From contig JBAYMH010000005.1 of assembly GCA_041663645.1 (NCBI GenBank), positions 1 to 64,000 of the forward strand: DNA of 64,000 nucleotides, given 5' to 3'. How positions within the stretch are numbered: position 1 is the stretch's first letter; the number at the start of each line of letters is the position of its first letter. The notes beneath the pieces are model-generated. The model saw nothing but the letters and a program-made list of their open reading frames with translations, was not told where the DNA came from and searched no databases. The translations under genes and the position numbers were made by a program. The DNA is from Minisyncoccus sp023229485. GTDB lineage: Bacteria; Patescibacteriota; Minisyncoccia; Minisyncoccales; Minisyncoccaceae. This document shows positions 1 through 6,816 of this stretch, piece by piece.

Positions 1-245
1 CCTTTTTCGTTATATAAAATATGCTCTTCTTTAAACCACCAATTCAAAAGGGCTTTTGATGTTTCACTCGCTCCTTGATAACTTTCATCTCTCCATTCTT
101 TTACTTTTTTGCGTAATTCTGCAACGAGAGGTGGTAAAAGTTTGTCATAGCCTTTTTCACGCAAAACCTCATCAGCTGGGAACCATCTGATGCCTGGGTC
201 TAATATTGCATATGGATTTGTTGGGAAATCTTTATAGAGGGCCAT
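1..245 (-). CDS. Restriction enzyme Res-like subunit, N-terminal part (cut by window edge)
   Basis: An open frame starts at the ATG at 245 and runs off the left edge, giving about 81 residues. They begin MALYKDFPTNPYAILDPG and contain RWFPADE, LLPPLVAELRKKVKEWR and GASETSKALLNWWF. I recognise this as the N-terminus of the large DEAD/DEAH helicase-nuclease (Res) of type III-like systems annotated as the BPTD_3080 family, from memory of the family. The start lies one base after the stop of the preceding gene, so it is the third gene of a Mod-unknown-Res operon. The helicase and nuclease motifs would lie outside the window, so catalytic competence cannot be judged. Confidence 0.7.
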   Translation of the reverse strand, partial: MALYKDFPTNPYAILDPGIRWFPADEVLREKGYDKLLPPLVAELRKKVKEWRDESYQGASETSKALLNWWFKEEHILYNEK

Positions 246-246
246 T

Positions 247-1086
247 TTATAAATTTAATAATTTATCGTTTGCTTCGAATAATTCGTCTACTAATTTTTT
301 ATATATTTCTTCATAGCTACTATTTTCCTTTAATTCTAGTCTCTCTAGAGAAGAATTAAATTTAATATTTCCATCTTTGTGATCAGCCCAAATTCTTAAA
401 TCGTATAAAACATAATAAGCATTAAATATATTGTCGGTAATTTTATAATTATCTTTAATATATTTTTCGAATAACTTTATTCCTCCCAATCCTGTTCCAT
501 CGGTTACCTTCGAAAGAATTGCATTCTTATCGATACTTTCAATGATTTCTTCAGATAATTCGCTGATGATTCTTTTAAAATCATCCTCACGACTAAACAT
601 TATCCTTTTATATTTGGCAGATTTATTAATAACATTGTCTATGTTTTCCTCGGAATTAGCAAATACTGACATTCCAAACTTTTTATTAATTAAATTTTTT
701 TGTAAGAGAAGATTAACTTCTTTTATTGGATCAGTGAAATTGGCATTAATTTGGGCGTCATAAAATTCGGAGACAATGTCGTGATCAGATTCTATATTAA
801 ATGGAGCCAATAAAGACAGTTCCTTCTCTGGTAGTTCTTTTAAGTCACCTAGCCAAAAAAATACCTTGTTATTTCTATTTATACCGAAGGGTATTGTAAA
901 TTTTTCATTTGAAACATCTCCGTAAGTTTCAGAGAATAACTCGCATTTGTAAATAGGATTATAGAAAAAATTTATTAAGCATTCTTTTTGGAAAAAAACA
1001 GGCAACAAAAAGGGATTATTTTTGTCCCACTCTCTGTATAATCCAGGAATATTTTCATAATCCTCTATAGAATACTTTAGTTCCAT
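247..1086 (-). CDS. Uncharacterised protein between Mod and Res
   Basis: This is a 279-residue protein with no domain I recognise. It is acidic and Lys/Asn-rich with no signal peptide or membrane segment. The C-terminal third (from about residue 165) looks helical and carries an IWADHKDG stretch. It begins 4 bases after the Mod stop and ends one base before the Res start, so the three genes are surely co-transcribed. The tight placement suggests an accessory subunit of the restriction-modification complex, such as a specificity, assembly or control factor; that is inference from position only. Confidence 0.75.
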   Translation of the reverse strand: MELKYSIEDYENIPGLYREWDKNNPFLLPVFFQKECLINFFYNPIYKCELFSETYGDVSNEKFTIPFGINRNNKVFFWLGDLKELPEKELSLLAPFNIESDHDIVSEFYDAQINANFTDPIKEVNLLLQKNLINKKFGMSVFANSEENIDNVINKSAKYKRIMFSREDDFKRIISELSEEIIESIDKNAILSKVTDGTGLGGIKLFEKYIKDNYKITDNIFNAYYVLYDLRIWADHKDGNIKFNSSLERLELKENSSYEEIYKKLVDELFEANDKLLNL

Positions 1087-1090
1087 ATTC

Positions 1091-3199
1091 TTAAATTTTA
1101 ATCTTAATTACTTTAGTTGTGTCATTTCCAAAAATATCAACAACTTTTACTGCAATTTTATAATCCCCTGCTCTCATTTCTTTAGCAGTCGAAACTAATT
1201 CTAGGTTACGATTCTTTTTTGTTCTAAAACTCTGCCATTCATTGTCGAAAATATAATCACCAGTCCAGATCTCCTTTTCTTTTCCATCTTCTATAACATT
1301 GATGATTTCTTTTCTATCTTCAAAGTCAAAATCTACAGCCCAATAATCTATCCAATCACTCCATTTTTTAGTTAGAACTTCTTTCAAAATAAGTTCTGTT
1401 TTCTTGTCTTTAGATATTTTTACTACCTGACCATTTTCTACGATTATCTTAGATGCTCCCGGCCTTAATTCTTCTATTATTTCTCCAGAATTATCTTGAT
1501 TATAAAAAACTGAAAAATCAGTAAGCTCAATCGATAGCTCTTTCTTTCCCCTACCCTTAATTATTGGTTTAAATTCTACAAATGCTACATCGTAAAATTT
1601 TACTTGCCCTTTTTCAACAGCTTTTTTATCGAATACCTCTCTCGGAATTATTTTAAAGGCAACATCAATCCCCCGATCGCCATATTCTTGGAAATCCAAC
1701 CCCATTTCATAATCAAAACCAAGAACATCAATCTTAGTAATTGATTTTTCTTTACATTCGAGAACAATATCTTGGATAAATTTTGAAGAAACTGGTAAAT
1801 TGATTGGTCCTATGGCTATAAATCTGTCTCTTTTTTTACCAATTATATTTATAAAAGAATTTACTGGCTCTGCTTTATATGCCGATAAGATGAGACTTAC
1901 AAATCTTTTTTCTTTTTGTTCGGCTTGTTTTATTTTTTCTTCAGTTCTTAAATCTTCATTTACTTCGATAAAATTTTGTCTTTCATATCTACCAATATTT
2001 AAAATTTCGAAAGCTCTAAAGTTTTTACCTTCTTTTTTTAATTCTCTTTGAACACCAATAAGTCTTTTGCGCGAGGTATGAATACTAAATCGGCCTAAAT
2101 CTGTTCCAATCCATTTTCGATTCATTTTTTCGGCAACAGCCATAGTAGTGCCAGAGCCGCAAAAGAAATCTGCTACTAAATCACCCTCATTTGAAGAAGC
2201 TTCTATTATTCTACCAATTAATTTTTCTGGTTTTTGAGTAGGATAATCCATTATCTCTGGAGAATTAACGATCGTCTGAAAGCTTGCGATATCGCTCCAA
2301 ACGTCGGAGATAGGAACACCGTTGGAATCATCTAAATATAATCTTCTTGTTGCGGTAATTGGTTTATATCTTCTTCCATTTTCATCAATTTTAGAAAATC
2401 TCTTTAGTTGAGCTTCATCATATTCAAGAAATTTTTTATTAAATATGTGTTTATCAGATTTAGCATAGTAGAGAATAGAATCATGGCCTCTGACAAAGCC
2501 ATTAATTAGACTTTTATAACCAGAAACGCCAGAAAGAGCCCAAATAATTTCTCTTTGAAAATTATCTTTTCCAAATATTTCGTCTAAGACTATCCTCATA
2601 TAGCTGTTAAGTCTCCAGTCGCAATGCACATAGATACTCCCGTCTTCTGCCAATAAATCATGCATTATCTTTAATCTTTCATATATCATGGCAATAAAGC
2701 TATCTACTCCGTTACCCCAAGTATCACGAAAAGCAACCTCCTCAATTATAGAAGGTTTCTTCGTAAAGCTTTCGTCTTCGTCACCAATCTTAATATCCAT
2801 AGAAAAATCGGAACCGACGTCAAATGGAGGATCAATATATATTAGCTTTAGTCCCCCTTGTGCTTCTATCTCTTTTTTTAGAGATCCATTTTTGAGCGAA
2901 GAAAGAATAAGTTTATTATCTCCCCAAATTAATTTATTAGTCCAGCCAGTTATTTGCCTGCCCGAAGTATCAAAAAGGGTATTTTGTAAACCAATTTTGT
3001 CATTATTTCTAGGTTCATCTATTTGCTCTATAACTTGAAAAGGTAAGACGACATTAGTAACTTCGTTTGTTTTCCCATTCCATAGGAGTTCAACTTCTTG
3101 AGTTTCTTCAAATAACAAAAAACGGTACTTCTCGGGAAGTGGCTTTCCAGCCTCTAAATATTTGATAATATCTCTCTTTTCGTTATCGGTTAATTTCAT
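1091..3199 (-). CDS. Type III-like adenine-specific DNA methyltransferase (Mod)
   Basis: This 702-residue protein should transfer a methyl group from S-adenosylmethionine to adenine in the recognition site, protecting host DNA from the Res nuclease. The catalytic motif IV reads DPPF (residues 123-126, within LIYIDPPFDVGSD). The SAM-binding motif I reads DFFCGSG (344-350). Catalytic motif before SAM motif is the beta-class order typical of type III Mod proteins. A TRD probably lies in residues 210-320, and the roughly 300-residue tail is unusually long. It is the first gene of the operon. A weak promoter-like TTTACA with a -10 of TAACAT (17-base spacer) lies just upstream, near 3227-3249. Confidence 0.9.
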   Translation of the reverse strand: MKLTDNEKRDIIKYLEAGKPLPEKYRFLLFEETQEVELLWNGKTNEVTNVVLPFQVIEQIDEPRNNDKIGLQNTLFDTSGRQITGWTNKLIWGDNKLILSSLKNGSLKKEIEAQGGLKLIYIDPPFDVGSDFSMDIKIGDEDESFTKKPSIIEEVAFRDTWGNGVDSFIAMIYERLKIMHDLLAEDGSIYVHCDWRLNSYMRIVLDEIFGKDNFQREIIWALSGVSGYKSLINGFVRGHDSILYYAKSDKHIFNKKFLEYDEAQLKRFSKIDENGRRYKPITATRRLYLDDSNGVPISDVWSDIASFQTIVNSPEIMDYPTQKPEKLIGRIIEASSNEGDLVADFFCGSGTTMAVAEKMNRKWIGTDLGRFSIHTSRKRLIGVQRELKKEGKNFRAFEILNIGRYERQNFIEVNEDLRTEEKIKQAEQKEKRFVSLILSAYKAEPVNSFINIIGKKRDRFIAIGPINLPVSSKFIQDIVLECKEKSITKIDVLGFDYEMGLDFQEYGDRGIDVAFKIIPREVFDKKAVEKGQVKFYDVAFVEFKPIIKGRGKKELSIELTDFSVFYNQDNSGEIIEELRPGASKIIVENGQVVKISKDKKTELILKEVLTKKWSDWIDYWAVDFDFEDRKEIINVIEDGKEKEIWTGDYIFDNEWQSFRTKKNRNLELVSTAKEMRAGDYKIAVKVVDIFGNDTTKVIKIKI

Positions 3200-3263
3200 C
3201 GTTTATAATTGATTCTATGTTATTAGAATAATAGCTCTTTGTAAAGCATAAATCAAACAAAAG

Positions 3264-3285
3264 AAAAGACCGATAGCGGCCTTTT
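3264..3285 (-). terminator. Intrinsic terminator after the OB-fold gene region
   Basis: A stem AAAAGACCG/CGGCCTTTT with a 4-base loop is followed on the minus strand by TTTTCTTTTG. It lies just downstream of the OB-fold gene stop at 3305 and insulates it from the mod operon. Confidence 0.7.
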
Positions 3286-3304
3286 CCCTATATTTAAAAG
3301 TAAG

Positions 3305-3772
3305 TTACTCTACTATTGAGCAATTGTTTAACAAAACGTTAAATACTACCTGCCCACTCACCTTTCCTCTTAATACGATTTTTGTATCCTTAGCTAAGCT
3401 TGTAAGTTGACTTTGGTCACTTTTATCGAACATACATTGAATATTTGTAACCATATCGACACCGTTAAGGGTGACATACGGTGCGTCAAGGATATCTTTT
3501 CCAATATTATATATTGTTCCTGAAACCTCTATCGTTTTATTCTTATACTTATCATCCGCTGCTACTTGATTAGCTTTGTATTCAGTTGCTAAATCGACAG
3601 CTGTAACTCTTGTATAGCTTTGTTGCTGGGCAGGATTATTTTGATTTTGTTGAGCCGTATTGTTTGTATTTTTAGAACCAGATGATCCTAATATAATAAA
3701 TAAAACAATCACGACAATTACCCAGAACCACCACTTCTTGAAAATAGATTTTTTAGTTTTTTGATCTTCCAT
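3305..3772 (-). CDS. Membrane-anchored OB-fold (tRNA_anti-like) protein
   Basis: This 155-residue protein has a basic N-terminus and one transmembrane segment at about residues 14-29 (WWFWVIVVIVLFIILG). A Gln/Asn-rich linker follows (35-52), then a small beta domain (60-155) with the pattern of the tRNA_anti-like OB fold (VSGTIYNIGKDI, VTLNG, VLRGKVSG). Related domains occur in surface or envelope proteins of many bacteria, and their ligands are mostly unknown. The N-in topology would put the OB domain outside the membrane. It is transcribed alone, about 60 bases after a hairpin-rich RNA that ends in an apparent terminator. Confidence 0.75.
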   Translation of the reverse strand: MEDQKTKKSIFKKWWFWVIVVIVLFIILGSSGSKNTNNTAQQNQNNPAQQQSYTRVTAVDLATEYKANQVAADDKYKNKTIEVSGTIYNIGKDILDAPYVTLNGVDMVTNIQCMFDKSDQSQLTSLAKDTKIVLRGKVSGQVVFNVLLNNCSIVE

Positions 3773-3832
3773 ATTTTTATTAAATTACATTTATTAATTA
3801 TGTCGACCAAATAATACTTAAAGTTGCGGTAA

Positions 3833-3975
3833 ACAAAAAGCCCACCACAGGGTAGCAGCCGAAGCCACTCATACCGGTTTCCCGATATGGCATATAAGAC
3901 AATACGCCCCATGATGGGTTCTTTATGTCTTATATGTCTTTCAGACCATGCTTTTGATTTCTCAAAAGTTTAGGT
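3833..3975 (-). ncRNA. Candidate structured RNA of unknown class
   Basis: On the minus strand, TTGCGA (4005-4010) and TTAATA (3982-3987) with a 17-base spacer make a good promoter. The predicted transcript of about 143 nt folds into consecutive hairpins. They are CTTTTGA-GAAA-TCAAAAG, a 10-bp CATATAAGAC/GTCTTATATG stem enclosing CCCATCATGGG, an 8-bp stem CATATCGG/CCGGTATG with a GAAA tetraloop, and a TTCG-capped stem. A last short stem is followed by GGGCTTTTTG, which would terminate transcription. I could not match it to tmRNA, RNase P, SRP, 6S or a riboswitch class I know. It could also be a 5' attenuator of the OB-fold gene. Confidence 0.5.
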
Positions 3976-4012
3976 CACTGCTATTAAATTGTGATTACAT
4001 AATATCGCAAAA

Positions 4013-4043
4013 ACTAAAAAATGTATAGCCTTTTAAGCTATAC
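4013..4043 (-). terminator. Terminator after tRNA-Trp
   Basis: The stem GTATAGC/GCTATAC (4023-4029 with 4037-4043) has a 7-base loop and is followed on the minus strand by ATTTTTTAGTTTTT. It ends transcription through tRNA-Trp just before the promoter of the structured RNA at 3833-3975. Confidence 0.75.
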
Positions 4044-4087
4044 AAATTAATATCTACGCGACTCGTGCACTCTAACTACGCTCAAGT

Positions 4088-4162
4088 TGGCAGGGGCGGT
4101 AGGATTCGAACCCACAAGTATTCTTTTGGAGAGAATCAGTTTACCGTTGAGCTTACGCCCCT
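4088..4162 (-). tRNA. tRNA-Trp (anticodon CCA)
   Basis: The acceptor stem is AGGGGCG/CGCCCCT with discriminator G and an encoded CCA end. The anticodon stem is ATTCT/AGAAT with loop CTCCAAA, giving anticodon CCA, and the T loop is TTCGAAT. It lies downstream of rpmG, which matches the common bacterial order tRNA-Thr, rpmG, tRNA-Trp. A broken second copy lies about 150 bases upstream. Confidence 0.95.
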
Positions 4163-4181
4163 ATTTTGTATTTACTTGTTA

Positions 4182-4207
4182 CTAGGTTCGAATCTTAGGA
4201 TTCGCCA
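4182..4207 (+). other. Possible 3' half remnant of a tRNA
   Basis: The stretch has a 5-bp T-arm-like stem (CTAGG/CTTAG) around a TTCGAAT loop and then GATTCGCCA, resembling a tRNA 3' end on the plus strand. No 5' half is visible, so it is at most a fragment. Confidence 0.25.
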
Positions 4208-4212
4208 TTGAA

Positions 4213-4262
4213 TAAATTTCTGCTGAAATTTTTCTCCGGCCCGACTCGACTTCAGTCAAGTC
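4213..4262. repeat. Degenerate copy of the two-hairpin CAGTC-loop element
   Basis: It contains AAATTTC-TGCT-GAAATTT followed by GACTT-CAGTC-AAGTC. This is the same pair of loops (TGCT, CAGTC) found in the elements at 15622-15735, 15907-16022 and 61851-61965. The outer stem of those copies is not evident here. It lies between the intact and the broken tRNA-Trp. Confidence 0.5.
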
Positions 4263-4310
4263 TCCGTCTTTAAATCTTTTTATTAGTATATTTTAAAAGT
4301 AGAAAGATTT

Positions 4311-4362
4311 AAACCCCCAATATTCTTGGAGAGAATCAGTTTACCGTTGAGCTTACGCCCCT
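4311..4362 (-). pseudogene. Truncated tRNA-Trp copy
   Basis: The 5' half of tRNA-Trp is repeated with identical acceptor 5' strand, D arm and anticodon stem. The anticodon loop has shrunk from 7 to 5 bases, and the T arm and acceptor 3' strand are missing or unrecognisable. It cannot fold as a tRNA. It is probably the leftover of a tandem duplication, or of an insertion into the tRNA gene. Confidence 0.75.
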
Positions 4363-4489
4363 AAGTTGTTTTTATATTAATATAAATATGATTCGCCTAC
4401 AAGTGAATAAATTGCTTTCTCCTCCAGCTGGTGGATCGCAATGACAAACAAGGGGGTGGGAATGACAAATGTAGGGGCTTTAAATTTAA

Positions 4490-4510
4490 AGTACCGCAAA
4501 ATGCGGTACT
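4490..4510 (-). terminator. Hairpin after rpmG
   Basis: The 8-bp stem AGTACCGC/GCGGTACT directly follows the rpmG stop on the minus strand. The bases after it are TTAAATTTAAA rather than a clean T run, so it is a weak terminator or a processing and stability hairpin before tRNA-Trp. Confidence 0.5.
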
Positions 4511-4517
4511 AGAAAAT

Positions 4518-4685
4518 CTATCTTTTTACTTCCTTGTGAGGAGTATGTTTGTGGTCGTATTTACAGAATTTGCTTAACTGCAATTTTTCTTCCATAGCCT
4601 TAGTCTTCTTTGTAAAATAAACCGATCTTTTACATTCTTGACATACCAATTTTATGAATTTTTTCTTTTTACTTTTTGTTGCCAT
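4518..4685 (-). CDS. rpmG: 50S ribosomal protein L33
   Basis: A 55-residue open frame starts at the ATG at 4685. The protein begins MATKSKKKKF and carries LVCQECKR (C15, C18), VYFTKKTK and CKYDHKHTPHKEVKR, which are typical of L33. It keeps CxxC near the N-terminus but has only one Cys (C41) in the C-terminal pair, so zinc binding is doubtful. Its neighbours tRNA-Thr and tRNA-Tyr upstream and tRNA-Trp downstream match the usual bacterial arrangement. L33 sits at the E-site side of the large subunit. Confidence 0.93.
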   Translation of the reverse strand: MATKSKKKKFIKLVCQECKRSVYFTKKTKAMEEKLQLSKFCKYDHKHTPHKEVKR

Positions 4686-4764
4686 ATTCTTTTCTTTACT
4701 CTTTATATGCTTTTTGCTTCAAATTACTAAAATTTTAGATTCTTTTGTGTTATTAATTTCTCTG

Positions 4765-4806
4765 AGATTCCCTTCGCCCTCCATAGGCGGGCAAGTGGGA
4801 ATGACA
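4765..4806. repeat. GATTCCC...GGGAATGACA palindromic repeat
   Basis: A short imperfect palindrome starts AGATTCCC and ends GGGAATGACA, with a variable middle. Related copies in this window lie at 6312-6356, 9116-9162, 11469-11513, 12238-12263, 24073-24099 and 63532-63576, all intergenic. Such repeats are common in many bacterial genomes and are probably non-autonomous mobile or REP-like sequences. Confidence 0.7.
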
Positions 4807-4848
4807 GATTAATTGTGGGAGAACCGTATCAGTTTTTAGTAATTGCGG

Positions 4849-4920
4849 AGCCGATGGAGAGAATCGAACCCTCGACCTTTCCCTTACCAAGGGAATGTTC
4901 TGCCACTGAACTACATCGGC
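4849..4920 (-). tRNA. tRNA-Thr (anticodon GGT)
   Basis: The acceptor stem is GCCGATG/CATCGGC. The anticodon stem is TTCCC/GGGAA with loop TTGGTAA, giving GGT, and the T loop is TTCGATT. The CCA end is not encoded: the bases after the stem read TCCG. It follows tRNA-Tyr after 8 bases and is almost certainly co-transcribed with it. Confidence 0.95.
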
Positions 4921-4928
4921 AAAGCCTG

Positions 4929-5011
4929 TGGGCGAAGAGGGACTTGCACCCCCGTAGACCGTAGTCACCTGATTTACAGTCAGGCCCAGTTGACTGCTTT
5001 GGTATTCGCCC
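4929..5011 (-). tRNA. tRNA-Tyr (anticodon GTA)
   Basis: This class II tRNA has an acceptor stem GGGCGAA/TTCGCCC and discriminator A. The anticodon stem CCTGA/TCAGG carries loop CTGTAAA, giving GTA. It has the long variable arm expected of bacterial tRNA-Tyr. CCA is not encoded. Confidence 0.94.
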
Positions 5012-5051
5012 ATTAAATGTAATACATTTTCAGATAATAACAGATAATCGT

Positions 5052-5732
5052 TTATTTTTCAATAACCTTTCCCTTTTCTTTTCGCCAAATATCAATGTTT
5101 TTTTGATGTCCTGAAATAAGGGTTTTTGGTACTTTCCATTTTGTTCCTTTTTTGGGTTCGAATATTTCTGGTCGAGTATATTGAGGATATTCTATAAATC
5201 CACCTGTTTTTGTCTGTCTTGTTTTAAGAAATTCGGGGCGACCAAGGACATTGGGAATTAAGCGACTGATAGTCTCAATAACTATCATTGCTGGTAATTC
5301 CCCTCCCATAAGGTCATATTCCCCTATCGAGAGCTCTTCGTCGGCTATTTTATCATTTACACGTTCGTCTACACCCTCGTAGCGTCCACAAATAAATATT
5401 AGATTGTCATAGCCTTTAAATAATTGAGTGGCTTTTTTTTGATTGAATGGTTTTCCTCTGGGAGTAAAAATAATCGTTCTAGTCTTCTTAGTCTTGTTTT
5501 TCTTTTTTATTTTTTCGACAGCTTTGAATATTGGTCCGATTTGCAAAACCATGCCTAAACCGCCGCCATAAGGTCGGTCATCTACTCTTCCCTTCTTGTC
5601 TTTCTCTGCAAAGTCTCTAAGGTTATGAAGATTAATTTTAATCAGCTTTTTTTCTTGAGCCTTTTTGATGAAAGTTTCGTTAAGGTAGGAGTCAAAGATA
5701 TTTGGGAATATGGTAATGATATTGAAATGCAT
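5052..5732 (-). CDS. trmD: tRNA (guanine-N1)-methyltransferase
   Basis: TrmD methylates G37 next to the anticodon and prevents frameshifting. The 226-residue protein has the SPOUT trefoil-knot motifs: YGGGLGMVLQ (55-64), GRYEGVDERV (116-125), and SIGEYDLMGGELPAM followed by IETISRLIPNVLG (135-164). An IEYPQYTRPEIF block follows. The linker before that block reads KTRQTKTGGF, and I do not see the acidic residue that in E. coli (Asp169) acts as general base. It is separated from khpA by a terminator-like hairpin, and rimM, often its neighbour, is absent. Confidence 0.93.
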   Translation of the reverse strand: MHFNIITIFPNIFDSYLNETFIKKAQEKKLIKINLHNLRDFAEKDKKGRVDDRPYGGGLGMVLQIGPIFKAVEKIKKKNKTKKTRTIIFTPRGKPFNQKKATQLFKGYDNLIFICGRYEGVDERVNDKIADEELSIGEYDLMGGELPAMIVIETISRLIPNVLGRPEFLKTRQTKTGGFIEYPQYTRPEIFEPKKGTKWKVPKTLISGHQKNIDIWRKEKGKVIEK

Positions 5733-5758
5733 ATTGAATTAGCAATATGAATTATTGA

Positions 5759-5791
5759 AAAAGGCTATGCGAGGTGCCAGCATAGCCTTTT
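5759..5791 (-). terminator. Terminator hairpin between khpA and trmD
   Basis: A perfect 12-bp stem AAAAGGCTATGC/GCATAGCCTTTT with a 9-base loop is followed on the minus strand by further T residues. It separates khpA from trmD although those genes are usually one operon, so trmD may depend on readthrough or its own promoter. Confidence 0.7.
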
Positions 5792-5805
5792 GTTTGATTT
5801 TAAAA

Positions 5806-6141
5806 TTAGATTTTGAAATCTTCAAAGTCTTCTGTCGTAGAAGATGTCTCAGTAGTAGTTGATACTTCTTCTGGTTTTTTTCTAGAACCTCCCTCTGGCT
5901 CTTCAATTTTAAGATTGATTCTAGCGTGGTTTTTTAAACCAATAATTCTTACTAAGCTTCGAATAGCTTTTGCAGTTGATCCTTGTCTTCCAATAAGCTG
6001 ACCCATATCTTCTGGGTTGACTTTTACTGAAAGAAGTACTCCCATTTCGTCGACCTGTCTGTCGATTTTTACATCTTCAGGGTGGTCAACTAAGTTTTTG
6101 ACTATAAATTCTAGGAATTCTCTATCTCTTGGTGTTTCCAT
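5806..6141 (-). CDS. khpA: KH-domain RNA-binding protein
   Basis: KhpA is a small single-KH protein that binds RNA with KhpB in many bacteria. Residues 10-85 contain a complete KH fold with the GxxG loop in LIGRQGSTAKAIRSLVRI. The remaining tail is Thr/Ser/Glu-rich. A longer in-frame start at 6297 exists, but the extra 52 residues overlap an intergenic repeat and do not resemble the family, so I chose the ATG at 6141 (METPRDREF), giving 111 residues. It lies between rpsP and trmD as in many bacteria. Confidence 0.88.
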   Translation of the reverse strand: METPRDREFLEFIVKNLVDHPEDVKIDRQVDEMGVLLSVKVNPEDMGQLIGRQGSTAKAIRSLVRIIGLKNHARINLKIEEPEGGSRKKPEEVSTTTETSSTTEDFEDFKI

Positions 6142-6423
6142 TTTATTCGTTTCTAAATTAATTTTTATAATCCCAATTTTGGGTAGCTCGACCCTTTTCA
6201 CCTCTATCTTAACTAAAATAATTATGAGTGATAGTAAAATAAATGTCAACTGGTTGGAACCAGTAATTAGTGCTTTATGTGTCTGCTTCGCAAACATGAA
6301 GGCAACTTATGAGATTCCCCTCTTCTCCACCATGGGCGAGCAAGGCGGGAATGACAACGGATTTTCAACTTTTCAGGAGTGACGAAGAGGCAAAGCTACT
6401 GCGAGATAAAGAATTAATAGTTT
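6142..6423. other. Intergenic stretch with a GATTCCC repeat and hairpin leader
   Basis: No gene is supported here. At 6265-6311 it holds a block like TTAGTGCTTTATGTGTCTGC with a TGCTTCGCAAAC hairpin, which recurs at 7347-7390, 11427-11468 and 63488-63530. The GATTCCC...GGGAATGACA palindrome (6312-6356) follows. These two parts travel together, which suggests one composite element of about 90-100 bases. Confidence 0.5.
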
Positions 6424-6578
6424 ATAAAAAACAAAAGACACTAAATTTTAGTGTCAATAGATATATGAGAGAAGAGCATGTCTCTTCTCTCGGGAGTACG
6501 TTATGGGTGCTCCCCTTCTTCGTATGGATCGGAGTTTCCTGATATATTATGTCCCTCCTCAACTCCAAAGTTGGGACA
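6424..6578 (-). ncRNA. Small-RNA unit A of the hairpin-cassette family
   Basis: On the minus strand the promoter is TTGCAT (6607-6612) and TATATA (6584-6589) with 17 bases between. The transcript would start at TGTCCC, which pairs with GGGACA (hairpin 1, inner pair AACT/AGTT). A purine-rich stem follows (GAGAGAAGAG/CTCTTCTCTC, hairpin 2). The last stem is GACACTA/TAGTGTC with a T-rich tail TTTTGTTTTTT, an intrinsic terminator. There is no start codon with a Shine-Dalgarno sequence. Units B, C and G at 9.7-11.4 kb share this plan. It lies downstream of rpsP. Confidence 0.6.
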
Positions 6579-6759
6579 ATTTTTATATATAATATTTTGA
6601 AAAAAAATGCAAGGCTATTTGTTAAGATTTACGAGATCGGGCCTCCTACGGAGTAACCGACCTCCTAAATCTTAAAAGCAAAAGATGCTAATGATAGGTT
6701 TTGCTCTTCATATTTGAGAAATAAAAAAAATTCCCGACTACGTTCGCCTATGGCGAACA
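6572..6759. repeat. About 190-base direct repeat, copy 1 (promoter block of unit A)
   Basis: This segment is nearly identical to 9789-9977. It covers the 5' end and promoter of the small-RNA unit, an imperfect inverted repeat (TAAGATTTA...TAAATCTTA with inner CCTCC/GGAG pairs) and a CGTTCGCC...GGCGAAC palindrome. The RNA bodies beyond it differ, so the promoter block has been copied or conserved as a cassette. Confidence 0.8.
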
Positions 6760-6773
6760 AGTGAGTAATAAAA

Positions 6774-6797
6774 AATAACGGACGAGGGTCCGTTATT
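6774..6797 (-). terminator. rpsP terminator
   Basis: The perfect 10-bp stem AATAACGGAC/GTCCGTTATT with a 4-base loop is followed on the minus strand by TTTTTATT. It is 20 bases after the rpsP stop. Confidence 0.85.
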
Positions 6798-6816
6798 AGT
6801 TTATTAAAAATATAAG

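Noticed and set aside
3718..3912. 64-codon frame upstream of the OB-fold gene
   Set aside because: It runs through the terminator of the structured RNA and overlaps the OB-fold start in another frame.
4753..5013. 86-codon frame over tRNA-Thr and tRNA-Tyr
   Set aside because: It is the translation of two tRNA genes.
6142..6297. N-terminal extension of khpA
   Set aside because: The extra 52 residues overlap an interspersed repeat and do not fit the KH family; the ATG at 6141 gives a normal protein.
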